A stretch of DNA of 64,000 nt from Mucilaginibacter sp. PAMC 26640 (GTDB lineage: Bacteria; Bacteroidota; Bacteroidia; Sphingobacteriales; Sphingobacteriaceae): NCBI GenBank assembly GCA_001596135.1, contig CP014773.1, positions 310,001-374,000 on the forward strand, read 5' to 3'. Position numbers and translations under genes: made by a program. Numbering within the stretch: the first letter of the stretch is position 1; each line of letters begins with the position of its first letter. Under the pieces are notes generated by a model that was not told the origin of the DNA, did not search any database, and was given only the letters and a program-made list of their open reading frames with translations. Positions 7,124 to 14,207 of this stretch are shown here, piece by piece.

Positions 7124-9025
7124 TTACAAAGCGCCCTCTTTAATCTCCTCCACAACAGCCGGATCCAGCAAGGTAGAAGTATCGCCTAAATTGGCAGTAT
7201 CGCCTTCTGCAATCTTCCTTAAGATCCTGCGCATGATTTTACCGGAACGTGTTTTAGGCAGGCCGCTCACAAACTGGATCTTATCAGGCTTGGCAATAGC
7301 ACCAATGATGCGCGATACGGTCATCATAATATCCTTACGGGTAAGTTCTGAGTCGCCATGCTGATTAGGGCATACCACGAACGCATACACGCCCTGGCCT
7401 TTAATATCGTGCGGGTAACCCACCACGGCACTCTCCACAACGGTGCTGTGCATGTTAATGGCGTTCTCCACCTCGGCGGTGCCAATGCGGTGCCCGGACA
7501 CGTTCAGCACATCATCAACCCTGCCGGTAATGCGGTAGTAGCCGTCCTCATCGCGCAGGCAGCCATCCCCGGTGAAATATAAATTTTCGTAAGTAGCAAA
7601 ATAAGTGGTACGGCAACGCTCATGGTCGCCGTAGGTGGTACGCAGCATACCAGGCCATGGAAATTTGATACAAAGGTTACCGCTTACACCGTTACCTTCA
7701 ATCTCCTTACCATTTTCATCAACCAATACCGGCTGCACACCCGGCAATGGCAGGGTAACATAGCCCGGTTTAAGCGGGGTAACATTGGCAATAGGCGAAA
7801 TCATGAATCCACCGGTTTCGGTTTGCCACCAGGTATCTACAATAGGGCAGTTGCCTTTACCTATCTTTTCATCAAACCAGTGCCAGGCCTCCTCATTCAG
7901 CGGCTCCCCTACCGAGCCCAGTTTTTTAAGCGAGCTAAAATCTTTATCCTTTACCACGTCATCGCCAAAACTCATCAGCGAGCGGATGGCTGTAGGCGCC
8001 GTATATAAGATATTTACTTTGAATTTCTCTACAATGTCCCATAACCGGCCGGCATCAGGCCAGGTAGGTACGCCCTCGAATAATACCGAAGTTGCCCCCT
8101 GGGTAAGCGGACCGTAGGCAATATAAGAGTGACCGGTGATCCACCCGATATCAGCCGTACAGAAATACACCTCGCCCGGTTGATACTGGAAAGCGTTGCT
8201 AAAAGTATAGCCCGTATAAACCATGTAACCACCACAGGTATGTACCACACCTTTAGGCTTGCCGGTAGACCCGGATGTATAAAGGATGAACAGCATATCC
8301 TCCGCGTCCATTTCTTCGGCCGGGCATTCTGGGTTACCTTGTGTTTCTACTTTTTTAACTTCATCTTCCCACCATACATCGCGCCCTTTTATCATGGATA
8401 CCGGGGTGTGACTACGCGTAAGTACGATGACCTTTTTAATGCTCGGGCACTGTACCAGCGCATCATCTATGATCGATTTCAAAGGCACTTCCTTAGTACC
8501 ACGATAACCGCCATCGGCAGTAATCACAATATTACATTCAGCATCTTTAATCCTATCAGCTATTGACTGTGCGGAAAACCCGCCAAATACCACCGAGTGA
8601 ATTGCACCAATACGGGCACAAGCTAGCACAGCTATGGCCAGTTCGGGCACCATTGGCATGTAAATGCATATACGGTCGCCTTTTTTGGCGCCGTTGTTTT
8701 TTAGCACATGCGCAAACTGGCAAACTTTATCGTGCAGTTGCTTATAGGTAAGGATCCGGTGATCCTCTGCCGGGTCGTTCGGCTCCCAAATAATAGCCGG
8801 CGTGTCGCCGTTCTTTTCCAGGTGACGATCCAGGCAGTTTTCGGTAATGTTGAGTTTGGCCCCCTCAAACCATTTTATTTTGGGTTCTGTAAAATTCCAG
8901 TCGAGCACTTTATCCCACTTTTTTTTCCAAAGGAAATTGTTGGCAATACCCTCCCAAAACTGCTCGGGCTGTTCAACACTAAGCTTATAAGCTTGCTGGT
9001 ATTCTTCAAATGATGTAACTTGCAT
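7124..9025 (-). CDS. acs: Acetyl-CoA synthetase (AMP-forming)
   Basis: A 633-residue cytoplasmic adenylate-forming enzyme that activates acetate to acetyl-CoA through acetyl-AMP. The N-terminal acetyl-CoA synthase cap (residues about 5-60), the P-loop-like YTSGSTGKPKG near 250-260, the WWQTETGG motif near 400 and the C-terminal lysine segment KTRSGKIMRR near 600-610 (the regulatory acetylation site) are all present. Length is typical (about 630-650). The catalytic adenylation motifs are intact. The upstream 560 bases hold no gene; the downstream hydrolase may share its transcript. Confidence 0.96.
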   Translation of the reverse strand: MQVTSFEEYQQAYKLSVEQPEQFWEGIANNFLWKKKWDKVLDWNFTEPKIKWFEGAKLNITENCLDRHLEKNGDTPAIIWEPNDPAEDHRILTYKQLHDKVCQFAHVLKNNGAKKGDRICIYMPMVPELAIAVLACARIGAIHSVVFGGFSAQSIADRIKDAECNIVITADGGYRGTKEVPLKSIIDDALVQCPSIKKVIVLTRSHTPVSMIKGRDVWWEDEVKKVETQGNPECPAEEMDAEDMLFILYTSGSTGKPKGVVHTCGGYMVYTGYTFSNAFQYQPGEVYFCTADIGWITGHSYIAYGPLTQGATSVLFEGVPTWPDAGRLWDIVEKFKVNILYTAPTAIRSLMSFGDDVVKDKDFSSLKKLGSVGEPLNEEAWHWFDEKIGKGNCPIVDTWWQTETGGFMISPIANVTPLKPGYVTLPLPGVQPVLVDENGKEIEGNGVSGNLCIKFPWPGMLRTTYGDHERCRTTYFATYENLYFTGDGCLRDEDGYYRITGRVDDVLNVSGHRIGTAEVENAINMHSTVVESAVVGYPHDIKGQGVYAFVVCPNQHGDSELTRKDIMMTVSRIIGAIAKPDKIQFVSGLPKTRSGKIMRRILRKIAEGDTANLGDTSTLLDPAVVEEIKEGAL

Positions 9026-9508
9026 ATCAGTTATAAATGGTGGCGTAAATTAGCAATTTTTGTATTAAGGGAGTAATAATTCTATAGCTTCTTAAAGTAT
9101 TTTAAAAAGTCAAATGCAAATAATACTGGCCAATATTACTTACTGGTGCAAACACAGTGATAAAACCCGGCGTATCACAGATTTCAAATAGCAAGGTATG
9201 TGCAAACGGTGTGCAGCTGTCGATGTTAACGTTATAATCATACTGTAGCTATGCCAAATTTATTGGTGTTGTATCCATTTCAATAATTCACTTTGTAAAC
9301 TTCTCTATCCACCGATGAGTCCCAATTAGCCACTCCTAACTAAAACCATTTAAAATTGCGGCTATTCTGCTTTGCAAATTCTCTGCGAACATTGCGGTTT
9401 AAAACAATCAATTCACCCGATTTTTTTAGTATAAAACCCATTCGAATTCGCTCATCCACACCGTTATTAGCCTCCGAAAAAGAATTTAAAATATTTTACA
9501 AATGCCTA
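9026..9508. other. Long intergenic region between acs and rpmB
   Basis: About 480 A/T-rich bases between divergently transcribed acs and the ribosomal protein operon. Short open frames exist, but none has a credible start signal or protein-like composition. I see no tRNA fold and no strong terminator. It presumably holds the promoters for both directions. Confidence 0.5.
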
Positions 9509-9539
9509 TTGCCTATTTGCTTTAAAAACCTGATATTTG
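9509..9539 (+). promoter_or_regulatory. Candidate promoter of the rpmB operon
   Basis: TTG at 9509-9511, 20-base spacer, GATATTTG at 9532-9539, one base off the TAnnTTTG consensus. Predicted start near 9544, leaving a leader of about 40 bases before the rpmB ATG at 9585. Confidence 0.4.
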
Positions 9540-9584
9540 CAAACTCTTTTTAGGAAAAGAGCGAGATTTAAAAAAATATTTGTC

Positions 9585-9818
9585 ATGTCAAGAATTTGTG
9601 ATTTAACAGGAAAAGGCTACATGAACGGTAACAGCGTATCAAACTCGAACGCTAAAACCAAACGTAAGTTCTATCCAAACTTACAGCTTAAGAAATTTTA
9701 TATACCTGAAGAAGATAAATGGATCACTTTAAAAGTATCTACTTCTGCTGTTAAAACTATCAGCAAATTAGGTATTACCGCTTGTATCAACAAGTTCGTA
9801 AAAAAAGGTTCTATTTAA
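9585..9818 (+). CDS. rpmB: 50S ribosomal protein L28
   Basis: I start at ATG 9585 ([16 protein letters not shown]), because the upstream extension of the frame is low-complexity and L28 always begins with this segment. The 77-residue basic protein binds 23S rRNA in the large subunit. The features CDLTGK, then [13 protein letters not shown] and the C-terminal [14 protein letters not shown] are all standard. It starts the cluster rpmB-rpmG-DUF4295-ftsY-rimO, an arrangement conserved in Bacteroidota. Confidence 0.96.
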   Translation: MSRICDLTGKGYMNGNSVSNSNAKTKRKFYPNLQLKKFYIPEEDKWITLKVSTSAVKTISKLGITACINKFVKKGSI

Positions 9819-9898
9819 TAAATTAGTTTCTGAGCGATGAGTGGCGGGTTATTTTGTAACCTACGGCTCAAAACCCAAAACTCAAAACAATATACAAG

Positions 9899-10081
9899 AT
9901 GGCTAAGAAAGGTAACAGGGTTCAGGTAATATTAGAATGCACAGAGCATAAAACCAGCGGCATGCCGGGTATGTCTCGCTACATTACCACCAAAAACAAA
10001 AAGAACACAACCGAGCGTTTGGAAATGAAAAAATTCAACCCGGTATTACGTAAAGTAACAGTTCATAAAGAAATTAAATAG
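9899..10081 (+). CDS. rpmG: 50S ribosomal protein L33
   Basis: A 60-residue basic protein beginning [18 protein letters not shown] and carrying [12 protein letters not shown] and a KKFNPVLRK segment, the L33 core. Only one of the usual four Cys residues remains (in LECTEHK), so this is a zinc-free L33 form. It lies 80 bases after rpmB; the spacer holds a low-complexity run (CTCAAAAC-like units), not a terminator. Confidence 0.95.
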   Translation: MAKKGNRVQVILECTEHKTSGMPGMSRYITTKNKKNTTERLEMKKFNPVLRKVTVHKEIK

Positions 10082-10165
10082 TAATTGGTTGATAAGTTTA
10101 TCAGCGGTTCGGGGGCTTTCCTAAATCACTAATTTACTCCTTCACTCATTCAATAATTAAACAAC

Positions 10166-10324
10166 ATGGCAAAGAAAGTAGTTGCAACGCTGAAAGTAGC
10201 AGGTAAAGGCAAAGAATATTCAAAAGTTATTACAATGATTAAGTCGCCACGTACTGGTGCTTACTCATTCAAAGAGCAAATTGTTCCTAACGATGGTGTT
10301 AAGGATGCAATTACAGGTAAATAA
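10166..10324 (+). CDS. DUF4295 family protein
   Basis: ATG 10166 to TAA 10324, 52 residues: MAKKVVATLKVAGKGKEYSK, then MIKSPRTGAYSFKEQIV. DUF4295 proteins are small, basic and found only in Bacteroidota, nearly always directly after L33, which is the case here (84-base gap). The composition and place suggest a ribosome-associated protein, but the role is not known to me. A terminator follows 30 bases after the stop. Confidence 0.9.
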   Translation: MAKKVVATLKVAGKGKEYSKVITMIKSPRTGAYSFKEQIVPNDGVKDAITGK

Positions 10325-10353
10325 TAACCTGTAATACTTTTGTTAAAATATTG

Positions 10354-10387
10354 AAGCCGTCTTGTTTTTACGAGAGGGCTTTTTTTG
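10354..10387 (+). terminator. Terminator after the ribosomal protein cluster
   Basis: AGCC...TCT at 10355-10363 pairs with AGA...GGCT at 10373-10380 with one mismatch, and seven T follow. It would separate rpmB-rpmG-DUF4295 from ftsY. Confidence 0.6.
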
Positions 10388-10520
10388 TTAGGAAATTGTA
10401 TGACCCTGGATTTATTGAATGAATTGGATTAGCAGAATTCCGAAAGTTCATAGATACCAAAGATTCTGGTTCAACCTATCATATGCATATTTGCACATCT
10501 AAAATCTGCACATCTAACTT

Positions 10521-11486
10521 ATGGGATTATTTGATTTTTTCAAGAAAAAAGAAAGTACGCAGCAGGAACAGCAGGCGCTTGATACCGGCCTGGAAAAAAC
10601 CAAGGACAATTTCTTTTCAAAATTAACCAAGGTCGTTGCCGGTAAATCTACTGTCGACGATGATGTGCTGGATGACCTGGAAGAAGTGCTGGTAACATCT
10701 GATGTTGGCGTAAGTACAACTTTAAAGATCATCGACCGGATCCAGGCCCGGGTTGCACGCGATAAATACGTGGGCACATCGGAATTGAACAACATGCTGA
10801 AGGAGGAGATCCAGAAGCTATTGGCCGAAAACAACAGCAACGATTTCCAGACCTTTGAATATGGCGATCATAAGCCATATGTGATTATGGTTGTTGGTGT
10901 AAATGGCGTGGGCAAAACTACTACTATTGGCAAGCTGGCCCATAAACTGAAACAAGCAGGCAACCAGGTAGTACTTGGCGCTGCCGATACCTTTCGCGCA
11001 GCAGCCGTAGATCAGATAAAACTTTGGGGCGAACGCGTGGGCGTAAAAGTGGTAGCACAAGCCATGGGCAGCGATCCGGCTTCTGTAGCATACGATACAT
11101 TACGTTCGGCAGTATCAAACGGCGATGATGTGGCAATTATTGACACCGCCGGCCGTTTACATAATAAGGTAGGCTTGATGAACGAACTTACCAAGATCAA
11201 AAATGTGATGCAAAAGGTAATCCCCGGCGCCCCGCACGAGATTTTGCTGGTGCTGGATGCATCAACCGGTCAAAATGCCATTGAGCAATGCAAACAGTTC
11301 ACAGAAGCCACTAACGTTAATGCTTTGGCTTTAACCAAATTAGATGGTACCGCAAAAGGTGGTGTAGTGATAGGCATATCAGATCAGTTTAAGATCCCCG
11401 TAAAATACATAGGTGTAGGCGAAGGCATGGATCATTTGCAGTTATTTGATCGCCAGGCATTCGTTAACAGCCTGTTTAAATCATAA
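10521..11486 (+). CDS. ftsY: Signal recognition particle receptor FtsY
   Basis: A 321-residue SRP-type GTPase that docks SRP-ribosome complexes at the inner membrane for co-translational insertion. The N domain (about 20-95) is followed by the G domain with the P-loop VGVNGVGKTTTIGKLA near 118-132, DTAGR near 209, and TKLDGTAKGG near 271. The short N-terminus (FDFFKKKEST) lacks the long acidic A domain of E. coli FtsY, as is usual in this phylum. It has its own upstream region after a terminator and is followed by rimO after 127 bases. Confidence 0.97.
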   Translation: MGLFDFFKKKESTQQEQQALDTGLEKTKDNFFSKLTKVVAGKSTVDDDVLDDLEEVLVTSDVGVSTTLKIIDRIQARVARDKYVGTSELNNMLKEEIQKLLAENNSNDFQTFEYGDHKPYVIMVVGVNGVGKTTTIGKLAHKLKQAGNQVVLGAADTFRAAAVDQIKLWGERVGVKVVAQAMGSDPASVAYDTLRSAVSNGDDVAIIDTAGRLHNKVGLMNELTKIKNVMQKVIPGAPHEILLVLDASTGQNAIEQCKQFTEATNVNALALTKLDGTAKGGVVIGISDQFKIPVKYIGVGEGMDHLQLFDRQAFVNSLFKS

Positions 11487-11521
11487 ATTACGGATGCATG
11501 GCATCCAAAAATAGAGCTTCG

Positions 11522-11596
11522 TTGCGAGGAACGAAGCAATTTCCAGACACGTATAGCTAATATGCAAAGTTTAGACATTGCTTTGCTCCTCGCAAT
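11522..11596. repeat. REP-like imperfect inverted repeat between ftsY and rimO
   Basis: TTGCGAGGAACGAAGCAAT at 11522-11540 faces ATTGCTTTGCTCCTCGCAA at 11577-11595, matching at 17 of 19 positions, with a 36-base spacer. The same type of word (TTGCGAGG...GAAGCAAT) is known as a dispersed intergenic repeat in many genomes. Probably a dispersed extragenic repeat that folds into a long stem on the ftsY-rimO message. Confidence 0.6.
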
Positions 11597-11613
11597 GACA
11601 GGTAAGAAATATC

Positions 11614-12948
11614 ATGAGGACGAAAATAATCAGCAAGCCGATACTAACCGCTAAACCACGAGTAAACGTGGTTACACTCGGTTGTTCCAAAAACATATAT
11701 GATAGCGAAGTACTGATGGGCCAGCTGAAAGGCAATGCCTATGATGTGGTACACGAGGCAGAAAAGCTGCGCAGCAATGATATCATCGTTATTAACACCT
11801 GCGGATTTATAGATAATGCCAAACAGGAATCTATCGATACAATTCTGCAATACAGCGAACTTAAAGAACAGGGTAAGGTTGGTAAAGTTATCGTTACGGG
11901 TTGCTTAAGCGAGCGCTACAAACCAGAACTTGAGGCCGAGATCACCAATGTTGATGCTTATTTCGGCACCAACGATCTGCAAAATATCCTGACCAATATC
12001 GGCGCTGATTATCGCCATGAATTAATTGGCGAGCGGCTATTAACCACGCCTTCACACTTCGCTTACTTTAAAATAGCTGAGGGTTGTAACCGCCCATGCT
12101 CATTTTGTGCTATCCCGTTAATGCGCGGCAAACACGTAAGTACCCCGATGTACCAGCTGGTAAAGAATGCAGAAAGCCTGGTGAAAAACGGCACGAAGGA
12201 GCTGATCCTGATTGCTCAGGATCTCACCTATTACGGCCTCGACCTTTACGGAAAGCGCAATCTCGATGAGCTGCTTCGCCGCTTAAGCGATGTTAACGGC
12301 GTGGAGTGGATCCGCCTGCAATATGCCTATCCTTCCGGTTTCCCGATGGAGATCCTGGATGCCATGGACGAACGTTCTAATATTTGCAAGTACTTGGATA
12401 TGCCGCTGCAGCATATTACGGATAACATGCTAAAATCTATGCGCCGTGGTATTACCAAGCAAAAAACGATAGATGTGGTGAATGAGATTCGCGACCGGGT
12501 GCCTAATATCGCTATGCGCACAACGCTTATTACCGGATATCCCGGCGAAACCGAATATGATTTTGAAGAAATGCAGCAATGGGTGGCTGATACCAAATTC
12601 GACCGCCTGGGTTGTTTCACATACTCGCACGAAGAGAAAACACATGCGCATTCGTTGGTAGATGATGTGCCTGAGGAAGTAAAGCAAGAACGCGCGGATG
12701 CCATTATGGAAATTCAGCAGGGCATCTCCTTCGATAAAAACCAGGAGAAAATAGGCAACACCTACAAAGTGCTGATCGACAAAAAAGACGGCGGCTATTT
12801 TGTGGGCCGTACAGAGTACGATTCGCCAGAGGTGGATAACGAAGTGTTGATAGATGCCAGCGCAGATTATGCCGCCGTAGGCAGCTTTGTAAATGTAAAG
12901 ATCAATACTGCAGAAGACTTTGACCTTTATGGACAAATTGTAAAATAA
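11614..12948 (+). CDS. rimO: Ribosomal protein S12 methylthiotransferase RimO
   Basis: A 444-residue radical-SAM enzyme that adds a methylthio group to Asp in ribosomal protein S12. The N-terminal UPF0004 domain carries cluster-binding Cys at 24, 63 and 97; the radical-SAM loop CNRPCSFC supplies Cys 158, 162 and 165; a TRAM domain closes the protein (about 375-444, ending DFDLYGQIVK). Length is normal. The last nine codons and the stop are duplicated exactly 1,060 bases downstream (13979-14008), flanking an inserted two-gene cassette; the gene itself is intact. Confidence 0.96.
   Translation: MRTKIISKPILTAKPRVNVVTLGCSKNIYDSEVLMGQLKGNAYDVVHEAEKLRSNDIIVINTCGFIDNAKQESIDTILQYSELKEQGKVGKVIVTGCLSERYKPELEAEITNVDAYFGTNDLQNILTNIGADYRHELIGERLLTTPSHFAYFKIAEGCNRPCSFCAIPLMRGKHVSTPMYQLVKNAESLVKNGTKELILIAQDLTYYGLDLYGKRNLDELLRRLSDVNGVEWIRLQYAYPSGFPMEILDAMDERSNICKYLDMPLQHITDNMLKSMRRGITKQKTIDVVNEIRDRVPNIAMRTTLITGYPGETEYDFEEMQQWVADTKFDRLGCFTYSHEEKTHAHSLVDDVPEEVKQERADAIMEIQQGISFDKNQEKIGNTYKVLIDKKDGGYFVGRTEYDSPEVDNEVLIDASADYAAVGSFVNVKINTAEDFDLYGQIVK
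12919..12948 (+). repeat. 30-bp direct repeat, left copy (rimO 3' end)
   Basis: Codons for FDLYGQIVK plus TAA. It is identical over 30 bases to 13979-14008; the bases just outside differ (C/A before, A/C after), so the identity has sharp borders. Looks like an attachment-type duplication. Confidence 0.85.
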
Positions 12949-13015
12949 AACTTGTTTAACGAATTCAAAATTTACATTTTTCAGCAAGTTCTTCCCGATA
13001 TAAAAGCCTAAACTA

Positions 13016-13399
13016 ATGGAAATTACACCAGATTTTGTCAAATCGTTTGTCGTTTCAGATAATCTACCGCTACTCGCTACCCAGACCAAACTATGCATAC
13101 CTATTATTAACAGGCTGTGCCAGAAAATGGCCAATGGAATTAAGTTTGAGGAAATCAAAGTATATAATAATCTAATTATCGACGGGCATCATAGGTTTAT
13201 AAGTGCTTTGATAATGAAATTTAATCTTGGTAAGGTAGAAGGTAACATAACTTCAGCTACTACGGCGATCACTTGGGACAAGGTAATATTTGAAGAAAAA
13301 GATTGGGATACTCAAGCAAAGATAGAGTATCTAAACGAATTAGACGCGAAGTATAACGGACTTGAAATTGACTTTGTAAAACAAATTAGTCTTAGGTAA
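13016..13399 (+). CDS. ParB-like (DGHHR motif) small protein
   Basis: 127 residues. The centre reads KVYNNLIIDGHHRFISALIM near residues 48-67; the Ile-Asp-Gly-His-His-Arg string is the hallmark of ParB/sulfiredoxin-like nuclease domains, which bind nucleotides or cut nucleic acid. The N-terminal part (LPLLATQTKLCIPIINRLCQ) matches the helix before that motif. There is no helix-turn-helix domain as in chromosome-partition ParB. The next gene begins 24 bases after the stop. Both lie inside the repeat-bounded cassette. Biochemical activity cannot be assigned from sequence. Confidence 0.6.
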   Translation: MEITPDFVKSFVVSDNLPLLATQTKLCIPIINRLCQKMANGIKFEEIKVYNNLIIDGHHRFISALIMKFNLGKVEGNITSATTAITWDKVIFEEKDWDTQAKIEYLNELDAKYNGLEIDFVKQISLR

Positions 13400-13422
13400 A
13401 CATTTAGTTGTAAATTTGTTAT

Positions 13423-13896
13423 ATGTTAATTTTGTTAGACATTGATGGAGTAATGGTCCGTGCAAATTCCTGGAAGAAACCAGAATTTATGGCCGATGGA
13501 TTTCCCGTGTTTAACTCTACATCTGTAAAAGCACTTCAACGAATTTTGTCAGAAACGGGTGCGTCAATATTATTAACTACTTCACATAAAACAAAATATT
13601 CCGTATTAAAATGGCGCGAGCTGTTAAAGTCAAGAGATATCAGTCCAAAAAGCATTCATCGGCTCGGCACCAATAGCCTCACTACAAGCCGGAAAGATGA
13701 AATATTAGAATGGTATACAAAAAAGCATATACCAAACGAGGAATTTGTGATCATAGACGACGATAAGATGCTGAATGACTTGCCTGATAATATTAAAAAC
13801 AACGTGGTGCTCACCAGTTCGTCGGTAGGGTTAACGGATGATTTGGCAGATGAGGCTATCTCCATTTTAAAAAAGAAAAGTTACCAGTACGTTTAG
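13423..13896 (+). CDS. HAD-superfamily protein (RNA-repair-type HAD domain)
   Basis: 157 residues with all four HAD motifs: LLDIDGV (Asp 6 and Asp 8) at the start, LLTTSH near 50 as motif II, a Lys in TSRKDEI near 90 as motif III, and VIIDDDKM near 112 as motif IV. The overall look is that of the HAD domain found alone or fused in so-called Swiss-army-knife RNA repair proteins. It should be a cytoplasmic phosphatase or phosphotransferase. It is probably co-transcribed with the ParB-like gene 24 bases upstream. Confidence 0.65.
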   Translation: MLILLDIDGVMVRANSWKKPEFMADGFPVFNSTSVKALQRILSETGASILLTTSHKTKYSVLKWRELLKSRDISPKSIHRLGTNSLTTSRKDEILEWYTKKHIPNEEFVIIDDDKMLNDLPDNIKNNVVLTSSSVGLTDDLADEAISILKKKSYQYV

Positions 13897-13978
13897 TTCT
13901 GTGTGAATTCGTGATAATAAAGGATAGCTGCGTCATGTATTCATAAACACCATCCGAATATCATTCTGGCATCGGGAA

Positions 13979-14008
13979 TTTGACCTTTATGGACAAATTG
14001 TAAAATAA
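13979..14008 (+). repeat. 30-bp direct repeat, right copy
   Basis: Exact second copy of the rimO terminal codons and stop, lying in non-coding sequence 83 bases after the HAD gene. No rimO-like sequence precedes it, so it is a 3'-end fragment and not a whole duplicated gene. Confidence 0.85.
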
Positions 14009-14207
14009 CCCGATATTAGCAGCACGATGTTTGATTTGGCATTTTAAAATCTAAATTCGACGTAAAGATTGGATCATACGTATTTTTCAGTAGGTCGCGC
14101 AAAACCGAAAAGAACACTATAGAAGATTTAAATATCTTTGCTTCTTGGCGAGTTGCGGGTAACTATCTCTCAAATTCTTGAGCAATCATCGTTAAATTGA
14201 CTATCAA
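14009..14207. other. Leader region of bshC
   Basis: Presumably the original sequence downstream of rimO. A TATCTTTG box at 14133-14140 fits the Bacteroidota -7 element, but no TTTG stands at the right distance upstream. Confidence 0.35.

Larger units (their letters stand above)
12949..14008. mobile_element. Putative 1,060-bp inserted cassette at the 3' end of rimO
   Basis: The unit consists of one copy of the 30-bp repeat plus 1,030 bases holding two plus-strand genes (13016-13399 and 13423-13896). The left border is the rimO stop codon and the right border a copy of the same 3' end. Insertion at a gene 3' end with the end regenerated is the hallmark of site-specific integration, but no integrase, transposase or tRNA is inside, so it would be non-autonomous. 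The genes look more A/T-rich than rimO (17 G or C among 60 bases at 13141-13200). A duplication by illegitimate recombination is the main alternative. Confidence 0.5.

Noticed and set aside
7622..8566. Several plus-strand frames across acs
   Set aside because: They are antisense shadows of a highly conserved enzyme gene.
12430..13158. Long minus-strand frame opposite rimO and the cassette start
   Set aside because: Runs antisense to clear RimO coding sequence, lacks protein-like composition and start signals.
13016..13399. Chromosome-partition ParB
   Set aside because: Has the DGHHR motif but no helix-turn-helix DNA-binding domain, no parA neighbour and half the length.
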